Positions 48,130 through 60,636 of a stretch of 64,000 nucleotides of DNA are shown here, piece after piece. Source of the stretch: Reticulascus tulasneorum. Taxonomy: Eukaryota; Ascomycota; Sordariomycetes; Glomerellales; Reticulascaceae. The position numbers and the translations under genes were made by a program. Under the pieces are notes generated by a model. The model worked only from the letters and a program-made list of their open reading frames with translations. It had not been told where the DNA came from and did not search any database. The DNA lies in contig LSAX01000004.1 of NCBI GenBank assembly GCA_001557505.1, forward strand, positions 2,046,001-2,110,000. The letters run 5' to 3'. Position 1 is the first letter of the stretch; every line of letters starts with the position of its first letter.

Positions 48130-50707
48130 GCGGACGTCATTGATTTGTACTACATTGTGCTTTTTGTGTAAATACTTGGACACTCCCATCTTACGATCTA
48201 GATCCCATCCGAATATAGCTGGATACCTGAACCTGAATCGTATGAACGGCGAGATAAAGACCATGACATTTTGGCCAGATCTTTAATGATGCCCAGTAGC
48301 TGAGCACTGCCTCTGAGTCGGTATGTATAAGCGGCAGTCAGGGGTCAGAAGTGATAAGCCCAGTGTGTCAAGCAGGCCTGAGTATTGCGATCATGCATGC
48401 GTTACTCGACTGTGGTTAGTTCTAGTCAAGTGATCGGCACACGACCCGACATTTGTCTGCATAGCTCCAACATACAGGAGATATGGTTAGACCGGACATA
48501 TGTATATACCGGTAACGTCTAGAAATGAGACGGGCCTTGCTCTTCCTGCTATGCAATCATCTCAGTCTCCAGAGCAAGAATAGCATGTAGAACAAGTTAT
48601 CGCGTACCATACATCTGCGATACCGCTTAGATTTATGACAGTCTTTTCCGGATCTTCTGTTTTCTTGCGAATGTCGGCTTCAGTTTAATTGGCGAATACC
48701 TCGTGCTGTAAAACTTGAGTACGAACTTCAGCTCTACGGCCATCAAATATAGGGGGCCCTCGGATGCTGGTGAGGGGGCCTAACGCCGCCACGAGAATCA
48801 AGGGTCATAATTAGTAGAGGCAGTGACTTGCCTTCTTAGCAATCGCGCTTGGCATGATTGTTCAAGGTTGAAATCCATCGACCTGGCAGAACGTGGGTGT
48901 CGAGCAGGGCCTTCATTCTTCGGTTGACTCGCTCGCTCTTTCTTGGTGGAAAGCACACCTAGCTAGCTACCTTATGGAGCACCCAACATAACTGTGATTT
49001 GTTCTAAGGAGGCAGTGGAGCCGAAGCTCGACATGAGGAAGGCCTTCTGGAAGGTCAGTCTAGAATGTGCCCTCAATTCTATGGCCAATTGATCGAGGAA
49101 TCTCAATGTTTTTTCAGAGAACACTCGCTTGATATCTTTCTAGGTTGGCATTGATGAATGGATTGAATCGACGCGTGGACGGCAATGGCGTGACTGGGCA
49201 GAAAGTCATATGATTGTTGTGATGTAAACTCTCAAGCTGTGTCCGTACATATCGAGCTGTGCAACGGGAATCCGTGTCAAACATTACCTCCGTACCTTCA
49301 AGTCCTCCTTCTGTATCAGATTAAATCCGCACCAACGGTCGCTAATGTTTGGTACCGATAGGAAATAATTCTATCGGCCTGCGCACTTTGTTCAGAAGAT
49401 CAGAAGACCCCAGCCACGAAGGACAATCTCATTGGGCACCTGCTTCCAGCTGCGCTCATCAAGAGTTCTCCACTGTAAGCCCCCGGGGGGCTCCCAAGCA
49501 GGGAAATCGGATGGCAGGCTCTGTCAAACAGATAACTTACGGCGAAGCATGGTGAATGTGTTGGGCCTTGACAAGGGCTGGATGAGGGCAATGAGACGAA
49601 TGGAAGAACGGACACTGACAAGTACGTGCCTCTGGTAGGTATCTACTTAACTGTACCCACAGGATACCCAAGCAAACAGGGCCTGCTTCAACTTGCCGGC
49701 GAGGTAGTTTGGTGGGCTACCTCCCCTTCGTGAGGTAATTAGATCCTAGTTCATGCCATCCTCCATTAGGAAACGCCGCTGTGAAATGGGCGCAAAATGT
49801 GAAAGGTTGACTCCTCGCCCTCTGTGGCTCCAAGTCTGAATTTGGCAACAAAGTTGCGAATGCTGGACCGGATCTTCATCATCCAGTGTATGATGTTCAG
49901 GTACTTATAGGTCGCCACGATCGGGTAGGTCCGTCCGTACGAGTGGTGGGCAATTTACCGTACTTGCGTACCTGACGGCCGATACTTTCCGAAACGTCAA
50001 GCCAGCTTGGAGGGACCTCGAACCCCAGTCTGGACATCCTTCAATCAATGTCGAAAAACGTGTTGAAGCTTCTGGATTGGTATATGGACCCATCTTAACT
50101 GTAACCTTCCTCCTCATACAAGGTAACGTAGTAGCGGAGGAGCTGGGTAGAATAAATACTGCGAGCTTTCCCTGTCAACGCTTGTACATGTTCAGGAGTA
50201 TGCAAGCATATCAAGTACACACCCTTGATTGGTCGTCCGAATCAGTCCCAACTCCAGTTCAACCCCGTCCCAAATGACTTCCTGACTTCATGCAAACAAA
50301 GCTCTACGCTCAGAGTCAATCCCACAACGACGAGCCACTTCTAGCTCTGCCACTCCAGTCCCTCAGCGCAGGTACTCTTCCATCCCGTGATTGCATTGCT
50401 GGCCGCCACCCAGTCGTCGAGTGCGAAATTACCGAGCATGCGCGATCCACAGCTTCACGACAGTATTGAGAAGATGGATACCACTGCGCAGCTCGATCGG
50501 ATAGCAAGACAGATGCGTCTCTTTTGGATTCCAGATGCTATCTTCGACCGCGGAGATGCAGGCGCTGTCGTCGGATCGAGGTCAGAGCACAACCAGTTCC
50601 CGTCCATGATTCCAGAGAGGATCAATTGAAACCCGCAATCGTCCGTTTTAGAGCACTCACCCCATGCCACCCATATCAACTGACGTCGTCCATTGACAAT
50701 GCTTTTG

Positions 50708-50724
50708 CCCCCCCCCCCCCCCCC
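50708..50724 (+). repeat. Poly-C homopolymer (17 C)
   Basis: Seventeen consecutive C residues in non-coding DNA. The exact length may be uncertain in the assembly. Confidence 0.8.
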
Positions 50725-52865
50725 ACCAGCAAGATATGCAGACGTTGAAATCATGCCCAATGCAACTTTGTTGGGCGCTTGTCCCAATCACGACTTAGCA
50801 TTGGCACCCGACAGATGAGCGAGTCCCCATCCGACGCGACGCCGGGATGCACAGCCCTGTGTGTGGCTCACTAGAAGGGCTGGGAAATGAACATAAAAGG
50901 GGGCACTCCTCCCGGGATTGAAGTCGAGTCTCTCAGGCCTGTTCAAGAGAAAGCTCATGCCTTTGTCCTCCACTTGAAGCGTCGGCATTGGCTGTTGTTG
51001 CCGATTGTCCATTTCGGAATGGCTAGGTTTGAGTTCGACCCGAATTAGCGATGCTACCGACCAAAAGGGGCGACTGACTGCGACACTGAAATAAGTGCTG
51101 CTATCAAAACTTGCGTGTTTTGGGGGCTCAGTACCGAGCCAAGCTCCTCACAGGGGAGCAAGAATTCCGATCGTCAGCGTCGAGTGGCTATTCCGACCGC
51201 GTTCTGGGACAGAGCAGCTTTTAAGAGGTTACGGCGGGTAACGAGACACTTCGTCTACGTTCGCGTACATTCCATGGAGAAGGGCGCTGGCAGGGGAATG
51301 TGAGCAAAATGCACAACTGCACAAAAATGGGGTAGCTAGGGGGGATGACAGGGTTGGCAACGGATTTTCGCGACGGCCAAGTCGACCAAGTCAACTGAAC
51401 CGAATCTCCAGCGCTCTCGCCGCCGCCCCTCAGGTTGTATCGCTGTGGTGTACCCCTGGCCAACCACTCTTGGCCTCCTATTGCCTGGATTTCCAGCCCC
51501 ATCTCAGGCCGGCACAGCATGCATGCCTACGCCGCCGAAACGTGGTTCACCTCCAGGTCACCTCTTCGGGCCCCGTCAATCGAGGGCCAGCGACCTGCGC
51601 AGGGGCCGTATGGGAAACCCACGATGACAAGCTTCTCTCGCGGTGTCCGGTCGCGGTTTCCCTTCGAGCCCTCCCCATTCTCGGCTTCTCTCCGCGTTAC
51701 CATGCTTACACACGCCTGATGGTTGTGATGGCGAGCACAGTACCATGCATCATCTATGCTGCATAAGTTTTGGGGCTGTTCTGGGCCACACCCTCGCCAA
51801 TCAGCCCGCATGGATTGAAAGAACGCGTTTGTCAGTAAGGCTCGTTAACCAATGTAGCCTTCGACCCAGATGCAAAAGCAAGCCCGGTATTGCATCCTGC
51901 AGCAGGGGCTCTTGTATATCACGCTCCGTCTATGTGATCTGTCACCAGAATTACTGGATATTCAAGAGTTTGCATGTGAGTGGGGAACGAGCGTATGTTC
52001 AAGATTTTCCCGGATCCGCGCGACAATTGGCTGCCAGGGCCGGTTTGTATCCTTCCCCGAAACCTTCTTGCCAGCCCCCGGAATTGCGTGGATGTCAATC
52101 GAAGAAGCAGGCGGGCGTTCGTTTCGGCTCTTTCTGTCATCATGGGTCAGAAGTACCTGAACTTCCTCGAGAACAATACTGTGTGTGTTACCTGTGTGTT
52201 CACATCATTCCACGATGCTATTTGCATTGCTTCCCAGGTGAAGGGCTCGCATCGGCCTTGAGCTGATCCTGTCCGCAGGCTGCGAAGGGGTTAGAGGTAC
52301 TTACTTTATCGCCGAAATTCCCCAGTTCCCCGCTTCCTTTGCCCCCCCGTTATGATATGGGCATCCGACCACCAGATGCGGCACTAGTTGGAGATAAATC
52401 TAGCCCGGTAGGGGAAATTCGCCCATTGAAATTGGAAGTTTGACTAGCGATCTAGCGATCTTAGTGACCGAGGAAGTACATATACTTCTGATGGTGAATG
52501 CGTGTTCATCTAGAAGCGGGATGCGGGATGGATCCAACCTCCGACCACTGATCGTTTGAGACGGATGGAGATCCGGGGGACTTGACTGGTCCATGATGGC
52601 CAGCTGTATCTGAAGTCCAGACACGCACCTCCAATCGGATGATGACAGCCCCAACCATCTGGTGCTTCAAATCCCCAGAGCCGCAGTGGATGGGCACGTA
52701 GCAAGTGAATTGTGACAGAGGGCAAGAAGTACTTAAATACGACCCATCTCCCACTTTAGAGACATCTGCCTCCCATCTCAACGGCCTCTAAGCCTCCTTC
52801 AGATTGAACTGTCAAGCCTTCAACCAAAGATTATCATCCAAGTCCTGCGTTGGCTCAAAAGCAAC

Positions 52866-53012
52866 ATGTATCGCGAAACTATTGATATCGACGATGATAC
52901 CCCTGATACCACAAGTTCATCGTAGACGACCCACAACCAAGCTACCGAAGGCGAACAGCAGCAGGCTGGAGCTACGATCAGTCGGCCGACACCCACCGAA
53001 GATGGTCAGTAA
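52866..53012 (+). pseudogene. Possible first exon interrupted by an in-frame TAG
   Basis: An ATG at 52866 opens a frame with Asp/Thr/Ser-rich then Gln/Ala/Glu-rich sequence. It is broken by TAG at 52923-52925 and ends with TAA at 53010-53012; without the TAG it would be 48 codons. A CT/CA-rich leader precedes it. A CAG-to-TAG change (C to T at CpA, the usual RIP change) would explain the stop, but a chance frame is equally possible. The family is not recognised, and the remainder of any gene is not identified. Confidence 0.2.
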
Positions 53013-53521
53013 GATGGCCATCTCTACATATCTTGGGCTGTCCTCCGACCCGTCTGATCAAGGACGATACATATCATTGTAAGTATTTTGGTTGACAAAC
53101 CCGTCCAGTCATGCCTTCCGTACTGTCTACTTGCCAAAATTACACCTAAATTACACCTACTAACTAGAATGTTCTCAGTACATATCATACGCTTGTTCCA
53201 CCATATGTAAAGGTCGACGTGGGAGATATGTTGGTGGAGGTTCCTCGGCGGGCCACAAGGGAACCCTTTGTGAAGGATGTTTTGGGTTGGAACTGATTTA
53301 ATCGTTGTTTTGCGTTGCTTTGTCGTTGCCTTCCAAAAGAATAGCTCTTGACCTTAATAATGGACTAAAAGTGTGTTACAATTCTTGTCCCTGATTGATA
53401 ATGTCTTGAAAGCATCATCGTAGATTTCTACATAACAACATGCCGTGTCGTTCTTCAATCCGGAGCCGCATCAACCCCCCGCATCTCGTGCGCTTATGTA
53501 CCCGGCGCCAAACGCGAGAAA

Positions 53522-53989
53522 ATGTTCCCCACCCTTTGGAAGCATGTTTTGAGGGAGGGGGTGGACGGATCAAGCCTGATCAGCTGCCACAAGACTGTTG
53601 GTTCCATCTTGAATACCATTCGCACAAAGAGGGAAGTATCCAGTAGGCTGGCCAATGCCGGGGGCAATCGGCAGACTCGCAGGGAGCGGGATGGGTTGGA
53701 CTTCGTCGGGCTGCGGCCACAACCTGCGCGTCAAGCTCTGATGCACTACAGCTCGTCAGCGCTATCCTTGTCCATGGCTCTGCACGTAAAGCGCCCAATT
53801 ATTGACCTGGCCATTGACACCTTGCCCAATGAAGCTCGTGTGAAGAGTATACTTGACGTTGACTTCCAGACTGAGAACCCATTCAGTCCCCACCCCCAGG
53901 CTTTCCCGGATCTCGGAGATACTCCGCCACATTCCAATGCCAACGTCGATGATGAGTCCCCTTTGGCCTCATATCTATCGGCCCAATGA
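53522..53989 (+). CDS. Orphan ORF, hypothetical protein
   Basis: A 155-aa frame begins with a true ATG. No domain, signal peptide or membrane segment is seen. The C-terminal part (from about residue 85) looks more protein-like: a helix-like segment with SALSLSMALHVKRP, then a Pro/Asp/Asn-rich tail. It lies 250 bp upstream of the first DUF6594 gene on the same strand and could be a remnant exon or an independent small gene. It may also be chance. Confidence 0.22.
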   Translation: MFPTLWKHVLREGVDGSSLISCHKTVGSILNTIRTKREVSSRLANAGGNRQTRRERDGLDFVGLRPQPARQALMHYSSSALSLSMALHVKRPIIDLAIDTLPNEARVKSILDVDFQTENPFSPHPQAFPDLGDTPPHSNANVDDESPLASYLSAQ

Positions 53990-54235
53990 TTCGATCAGTA
54001 GAAGCAACTGTTGGCTTCACTGAGTCGCTCTTCTGTAAATTTTCTGACCGCTTCCTGGTGAGGCTCTGGACAGTTCGATGCCGATTAGGCATCATCAGAC
54101 GTTACACCGAGGGCCCGAAAGGTTGCCATGTGCTGCCCATTGGTATTAGCCTCATGTTTGGCGCGGTAACATTAAAAGGCACTGAGCAACCAATGTTGTT
54201 GCTATCGGGTCAGCAGCGTCTTTTCTCTTGCAACG

Positions 54236-55438
54236 ATGCCGGATCCTTGGATTGATCTCAACAGAATGGAGAGGGGGGAAGAAATCCCCTCGTCGCAAGA
54301 TCCGCCGAGCTTATCTACCGATCAGCATGAAGCTATCTCCACCGGAATTGACTCGGGAGGTACGGGGCTCCCAGAACACCACGCTCACCTTTGAAAGTTG
54401 TGAATGGCCACTAACTGTTTCCTGCCCCAGGTGTACCAAGTGCATACTCGTCCGTCTTTTTCAAAAGTATGTGAATCCTGGCTGTGAGGCACACCCGCTC
54501 ATGCACACTGCAGACAAGAAGGGATTCGGGCCACTGGCATTTCTTAAGGTAACAGACCAGCGACTGAACCACTTCCGCGTGTTCGAATCCCTTGCCGCTC
54601 GGTCCCTGGATTATGGTGTCTCGCATATTCATCGCCTTGAAGCTCGAATTCAAAGATACGACGAGGCGAGTCGCAAAGAAGGGTCAGATCATCACATGAC
54701 CCTCCCGGGCAGAGACAGATATGGGAAACGAATGAAAAGGTTGATGCGGAGAGCTAGGCGAGAGCTTGACGCTCATTGTGAGTGGACTCCTTATTTCTAA
54801 GACGTGTCTCTCAGTGCTGAGGTTGCCTGCTCATTTGGTAGACGACTTCCTGATCAAGGTCAAGACCGTTTTCGATTTTGACATCCCTAGCCAGCTAAGT
54901 ATGGACCTGGTGAGGAGAGGGTCGGCAAAGCTCATTGCGCCCGGCTCCCGAGAATTCCTTAGTTCCGATAGACACGACTCCCGGATGCTAGGGACTATAA
55001 ATCCTATTGAGAATTTCGTGAAATCTTGGACGTCATCTCCGTTAGCTAGTAAGCTCCTGGTGAGTAGCCGCCTCAAATCTCTGTGAGCATCGCCTGTACT
55101 GAAAAGTCTGCTAGCATCCTCTTCGGACCAAAGCGTCGCAGGAAGGTACCCCGGATGACAACGGCTTCCATGGCTTCAGTGATTTCGGCTTGGTTCTCAT
55201 TGGCAAGATAGTGGTCATAGTCTTTCTCGCGATCTTTTTCATCTTGCCGCTTTGTCTTTTGGCCTTCCGTCTAATTTCTCCAGAGTCCGGGGCACTCTGC
55301 ATCCTTTGCCTCAGTTTCATATTCAGCATACTGGCCGTGTCGATAGAGCATCGCAGAGTCGAGATCCAGCTGGCATTACCGTTCACCTATGGGGCTGTGA
55401 TGATAGGATACTTGGCAAATGTCGCTAGTAACTCATAG
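54236..55438 (+). CDS. DUF6594 membrane-tail protein, copy 1
   Basis: A five-exon model (54236-54359, 54431-54466, 54514-54777, 54842-55059, 55115-55438) encodes 321 aa and closes in frame. The family is fungus-restricted and of unknown function. An N-terminal helical region starts near residue 54 and includes HFRVFESLAARSL and RLEARIQRYDE, matching the family pattern of an F/L-rich heptad leading to LExxLxxxD. A second helical segment LDAHYDFLIKVKTVF resembles the family's LxxYDxLL block. The C-terminus has three membrane segments, about 246-265, 275-294 and 301-318 (LALPFTYGAVMIGYLANV). The 218-nt fourth exon has the same length and phase as exon 3 of the second copy at 60.6 kb, which supports the splicing. 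The 36-nt second exon and its 47-nt following intron are the least certain parts. The N-terminal ~45 residues are acidic and Ser/Pro-rich. Confidence 0.72.
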
Positions 55439-58400
55439 GGTTCGTGTGTAGTAACTGCGTCGTCTGGTTCAGAAGGGAGAATGGCAAGGAGCATGGTCGG
55501 AAACTGGCGACAACAGCACGGAAGAATGCCTTGATCACGATGGCGTACCTGACACTATGATCATTAGTCCCAGATTGATTTGACTTCATTACTAGGTAGT
55601 TACCGATGGTATCTTCATTATCCTACCAAATCGCAGTGAAAACTCATCGGATCATTTGAAGAAGACGGTGGGAGGCGTGACGCGTAAGATTGCCATAGAC
55701 GTTCGTGCTGAGCATCTTCGCTGTGGCCGGAGCCCGGACCGTATCGAACACTGTTCAAGAGAGAAAACCAAGCGTTACATTGGCTATTTCGCGGGCTCAA
55801 ACAAGAGTATAATAGTCACCCAGGAAGGAAATGGGAGGAGAGGCGAAAAAGGGGTGGTGTTCTGTGAGATTGAGGCTGCACTTGGTACAAACCAGCCACT
55901 CTCCACGTGACAGACGTCACAAGCAGATCGACTCAGGGACCCCGGTACGGCTGGTACAAGATTTACAGCATTTAGAATGGTCAAGGAGTGATATATTTTG
56001 TTGAAGATTGTCTTCGTCTATGAAAGACGGCCTGCCGTCACTCGCCATCTGCGTGAGAGGGGAGCAGTTCTTGCTTGTAGGGTTTCATGGTTCGACGTAA
56101 TCGTACCGGGTGCGACTTCACTTCACTTCAGTGGTACGGTACCTCGATCTCCAAGAACGCGACACTGCATCGCGGCACGTGGCCTGGTCGCTCACCGCCA
56201 CGAGATACAGCGGCAACCAGCGCAGCACGCCGCCGTATCTGAGACTCGGGTTTCCTGCAGGTCGATTGTATCCTATGAACCTCGATCCCCGCCCTGCCAG
56301 ACCCCACGACCGCGAGCAAATCCCACCAATGCCGTGTTTTTCTATTTCTTCTTTTCCTTCCTCTTCTTCTTGTGGCCGCCGCGGCTCGAGCTTGCGGAAT
56401 GTCTGTCGGACAAGGACATAGGGACGCTGCACGTCGGGGAGGGGTTTGACAAGCGCTGACTGGATGTATGTTTCGAAAAGTGTATTACGATCGGTGCGGG
56501 AGGTAGAGACCGGCGTGGGAAGTTCCTGTATGTGTCAGTCTTTAGTAGCGCTGAATTTGTCGACGCTATGATCGGCCATACTTGTCGTCATCTGTCAGGA
56601 TTGGCAGGCAGCAAGACATGATGGTTAACCTAGGATAGGTATTTGAAGAAGCACAGGTCCGGTAAAACGCAGTGAATCGTAGTTGGTAGAATGTCCAGTG
56701 CATGAGAAGTGTAGAGTTCCACAACAAGACCTTGAACTGACAACAAATACAGGTCCGCTACAGAGACAGCGGAACATTCTGTGGGGGGCTGAGCAGTCTA
56801 TCTCCTGTCCGCGCATGAACTCCATATGTCAACAACCTGCATAGGTTTGTGCTGCCCTAAGAGGTATAGCACGGCCTGCACGCGACTCCCAATCCAGGAG
56901 ACACGCCAACACTGAAGGGGAAGACGAGGAGGCAAGGCTGCGAGGTTGATGACTTTCACGCGCCGGAGAAAGGGGACGGATCATGCAGATATCGCGACGG
57001 GCCCGCAGAACGGCCACAGGTCGCAGGCAGCAATAGGAGATAGGATGGGTACCTACGAGTTGATAGCCAAAAGCGCCCGAGAATAATCTCCGCCAGAAGC
57101 TGCCCAGGACGTGGACACCACGTTAGCAAATGAGCCAGGAGCAAGAACAAGGTACTGGACCCAATGCATTCGTACGCACTGCTTTTTCAGTACCAAATTG
57201 CTTGCTTGCCCGTGCTGTAGTGGGCGGGGTCGGCCAAGGATTCTTGCCCTGCTCGGAACGGCCCGCGGTTGTCCTGACGCCAGGTGACGCATAACTTAGA
57301 GGGCCTGTCAACTCCAATCCGGGTTCTGTGACCCCATTCAAATTCAAGGCTGGGACGCAATGAACTTGAGATTTGCAAAGGCTGTGACTCGGCCTCGGTG
57401 ATTATTTGACAGACCTATTCCAGGAGAATGCCGCTCGCTTGCTCATCGGAAGCAAAGACTTAGCGACTCCGAGTCGTGTTGAGGTCTTTCTCAAAAATCA
57501 CAGTTCATGCTTTTCAGACGATCCATTGGCAGGCCCGCCCCAGACACCTGAAGCACACCGAAATCCCACGCTCACTTGTCTTGTGATGCCGCTTGGCCAA
57601 AAGACAACCACGAAGGAGAGGTGATGGGCCAAACGACAAGACCATTTTCCATCTCGCCTTGCACTTCCAGCATAGGCATTCGCTTCCGGAATTTGCATAT
57701 GCCGCGTGATCGCGTGGTTGGAGGGCATACGTTGTCATCCATTTCTGCTCAATTGGAGAGCTTGCGACAATTCAACTTGCTTCGTTGAGTCAAGTTGGCC
57801 TTGGAGATGACGGAAATATTGTGGCGCGAACTTGTCGGAGACAAGATTTTTCACAGGGTCTGCGCTGGTGATGGTGGCCCCGCATGAGCTCCTCCAGCGA
57901 GAGAGACTCTCCCTGCCATTTGGTCATCGAAGAAGACAGAGGCCCTCATCGTATGAGCCTAAAAAGCCACTCGGCTCTCTCTGTACGCCATCTATGATGT
58001 CAATCACAATTGGCCTGGGCCAATTCCGTCAAGTCCAAGGGCAAAGTTGGCGTGGACTTGCTCCGTGGCAGTGGACTACGGTGCTCTCAGGTGGCGGTAA
58101 ATCCAGAAAGCGCTGGAAATATTGCGCACAGCTAACGGTTTGAGAAGAGTCAACTACCGCCGAAACGGCCGCGGAATGAGTGCGAATTTGACGACAGTGG
58201 AGGTCGGCGAAAGGCTCTCTGTCTGGTATTTGACAGCCTCGCGGGTTTGAAGAGGTTCCCGTCCACTCTTCACCATCCATTGATTATAAAGCACGTGCAA
58301 TCAAGGTCTGCACGGGGACGGCAGAGGCTGGTATGTACATATGTATGTCGAGCAGCAAAGCGCAAATCGGGCGGGTCATGGGTTATTGCATGTGCTGTCC

Positions 58401-60636
58401 GGATTGTGTGGCACAAGCCTGGCCTTGGCTTCTAATCCTCGTCGAGAGAGGGGGCGGCGCACCTCGCAGGAGAAAGTGCTGAGTGGATGGGATGAAGAAA
58501 TGACTCCACCCAAGGCTTCGATGCGAAGGCCTAATGCGGCCCTTGGTCACCCTACCATCGGCTCGTAAGGGGGGTGGGTGTGGGCTTTCTCGCGCGGAGA
58601 GTGGTCTAAGAATGTGACGACTACACATATATGGTAGCTGTGGGTTATCGTTGTTGGCAGTACTCTAGCCGTCTCTGGCTCTGGTCCTCACTTCCTCCCA
58701 CTTGTGCCTATCCCGTCGTTTCTCCTGAAATGTCTCGGATTCCAATGACTCCCCAGTAATGAACTTCGACGCAGCAGAAATATCACTTGTGTATCCGAAA
58801 ATATACTATGGTAACAGGTCCCTGACTCGAGGGTCTTTATTCCCCGTCAATCCGGCGTTCAACGACCGCGAACCTGGCCGCCGTCAAGCCGAGCAGCACG
58901 CTTGAGGAGTTCGTGGACTGCAAAACAAGAACTTGCCCACGCCAAACCTTTGTTTCAGGACATCTTGGCCGACTATCATCGGTATGCAATGATTCGATAC
59001 ATTTGTAAGATCACGATTCTCCAATTACTGACGTTGTTGGCTATCGCAACGACTACAACTCGTATTGTTTCTTGTTGCAATTCAAGGAGCTGACCGCCGC
59101 ACACAATTAATACAAGCAGCTCCGAGTCCAGAAGCATAAGTTTTCCGACTAGCCTCTTGTGAGCATCGTCTCTGGCCTCATAAGGCGGAAGAAACATGCC
59201 GTCTAGGGCTTCTCGACATCGGTTTCGATGCCAACACCCCCTTCCCGAAATGCGAATCATCACGCGATCCGTCCTGTTGCCTCTTCTTACGATAACGCAC
59301 TGCGCAAAGGATTCCCGGTCCAGCGTATAGTCTTTTTCCAATTCGTGAATGGTGATAAGATTCCTTGATTTACAAGTTTAAGAAGGCACAGCGAAGTGTT
59401 TCGCGAGCTACACGTCGACTTTACATGGAGACTAGATCTGGCTTGCGCGTCGGCGCTCTGGTAGGCACAGGAGTTCCTGTGCACAGTTCCCTTTTGATAA
59501 AAGTGACACGTAGAGGAAAGCTAGATATTTGAACATCGAGTGTGTAAGATATGTCCCGTAGTGCGCGCGGTTCGTAGCAACAATCATGTTGCGCAGGTGC
59601 TCGATACAACCGTAAGGGAAGTTGGTATTTATTGTCGTAGAACCTTAGCAGTTCGAAGATTACTCCCAGTCAAGTCTTTCGCCATGCAAAACTCTTCTTT
59701 CCTCCCTCGGCGCAGGCAACATATCAGCTCTCTGTGTTGATAAGCTTAGCTACACCATAAGGAACATCTATGTTTTCATCAAGGGGCTAGCCTCTCCGAG
59801 ATGATCGTACCCCGCTGAGAGCTAGTTGATCGGCGACGTCCTGAGAGAGAAGTGTTCCCTACGTTGGGCAATTGTTGAATGTTGCGATAACGGCATGCAG
59901 AGTATTGGGTACGAAGACAATGCTGTCGCCCCCATTCCTTGCACCCATTCCTCATGCAGACGGAATACGCCTCACGTCTGCCCAAGGCCGCAGTGAAACC
60001 TGTTGTTGGTCGCACACCGAGCGCAAGAAAGTAATCCAGTTGCATCTCTCTGAGCCGTTGGAGAGCATGCACTCAGCCAGCTTGGATCATCGAAAGCCCA
60101 GCCCAGCCATCATCTGACGCGGGTCGCTGCCATGTCTAGAGCGGCAGACCTTCTGACTATTGCTTGTGGTGTGACAGCTTACCATTCCAATCGCGCAAGT
60201 ATCTGCAAGTCCAACAAGCCCACACACCCTCTCCAACTTGGGTTCGGCCGGTAAGCCTTAACTTCAACGAATTTTGCCAAGATATGGTGATTGGGCGTTA
60301 ATCCTTAGTTGCCTATTTTGCACTTGCTGTGCTGTACAATATTGTAATTGATAACCGTCATGGCGAAGCACAAGATACTTTTGCCATTTGTATACCAGAA
60401 GTATTTTTGCATGACCATCTCTTCACGTGTTATCGTATCTTACTTGGCGATTCACTCCGTTCAGACTGCAGTTAGGTCATGGCAGCGAGGAGGTTATCAG
60501 ATGCAAAAAGGGGGAGTCTTTGCTCGCCCTCGCTCCCACGTCCAAGTTTAACACAAAGATATGCCTCGAGACTAGTTTCTACAAACCTGAGAAGCGAACC
60601 GAGATTATTTGCTCGTTCAGGGACGTGGAACTAACA
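55439..60636. other. Intergenic region between the two DUF6594 genes
   Basis: I see no supported gene in these 5.2 kb. Frames at 55656-55910, 55998-56459 and 57832-58143 on plus, and 58976-59341 on minus, are short and lack domains. A T/C-rich tract lies around 56330-56372. There are no clear transposon features. Confidence 0.5.

Larger units (their letters stand above)
48130..54235. other. Intergenic region with decayed-looking open frames
   Basis: Six kilobases without a gene I can name. It includes a 17-C homopolymer (50708-50724), overlapping chance frames at 51435-52266, a stop-interrupted small ORF at 52866-53012 and an orphan ORF at 53522-53989. No transposase, reverse transcriptase or terminal repeats were recognised. 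Confidence 0.5.

Noticed and set aside
54778..54814. 37-nt version of the third intron in DUF6594 copy 1
   Set aside because: It keeps the frame but is unusually short; the acceptor at 54841 gives a normal 64-nt intron and the expected LDAHYDFL family block.
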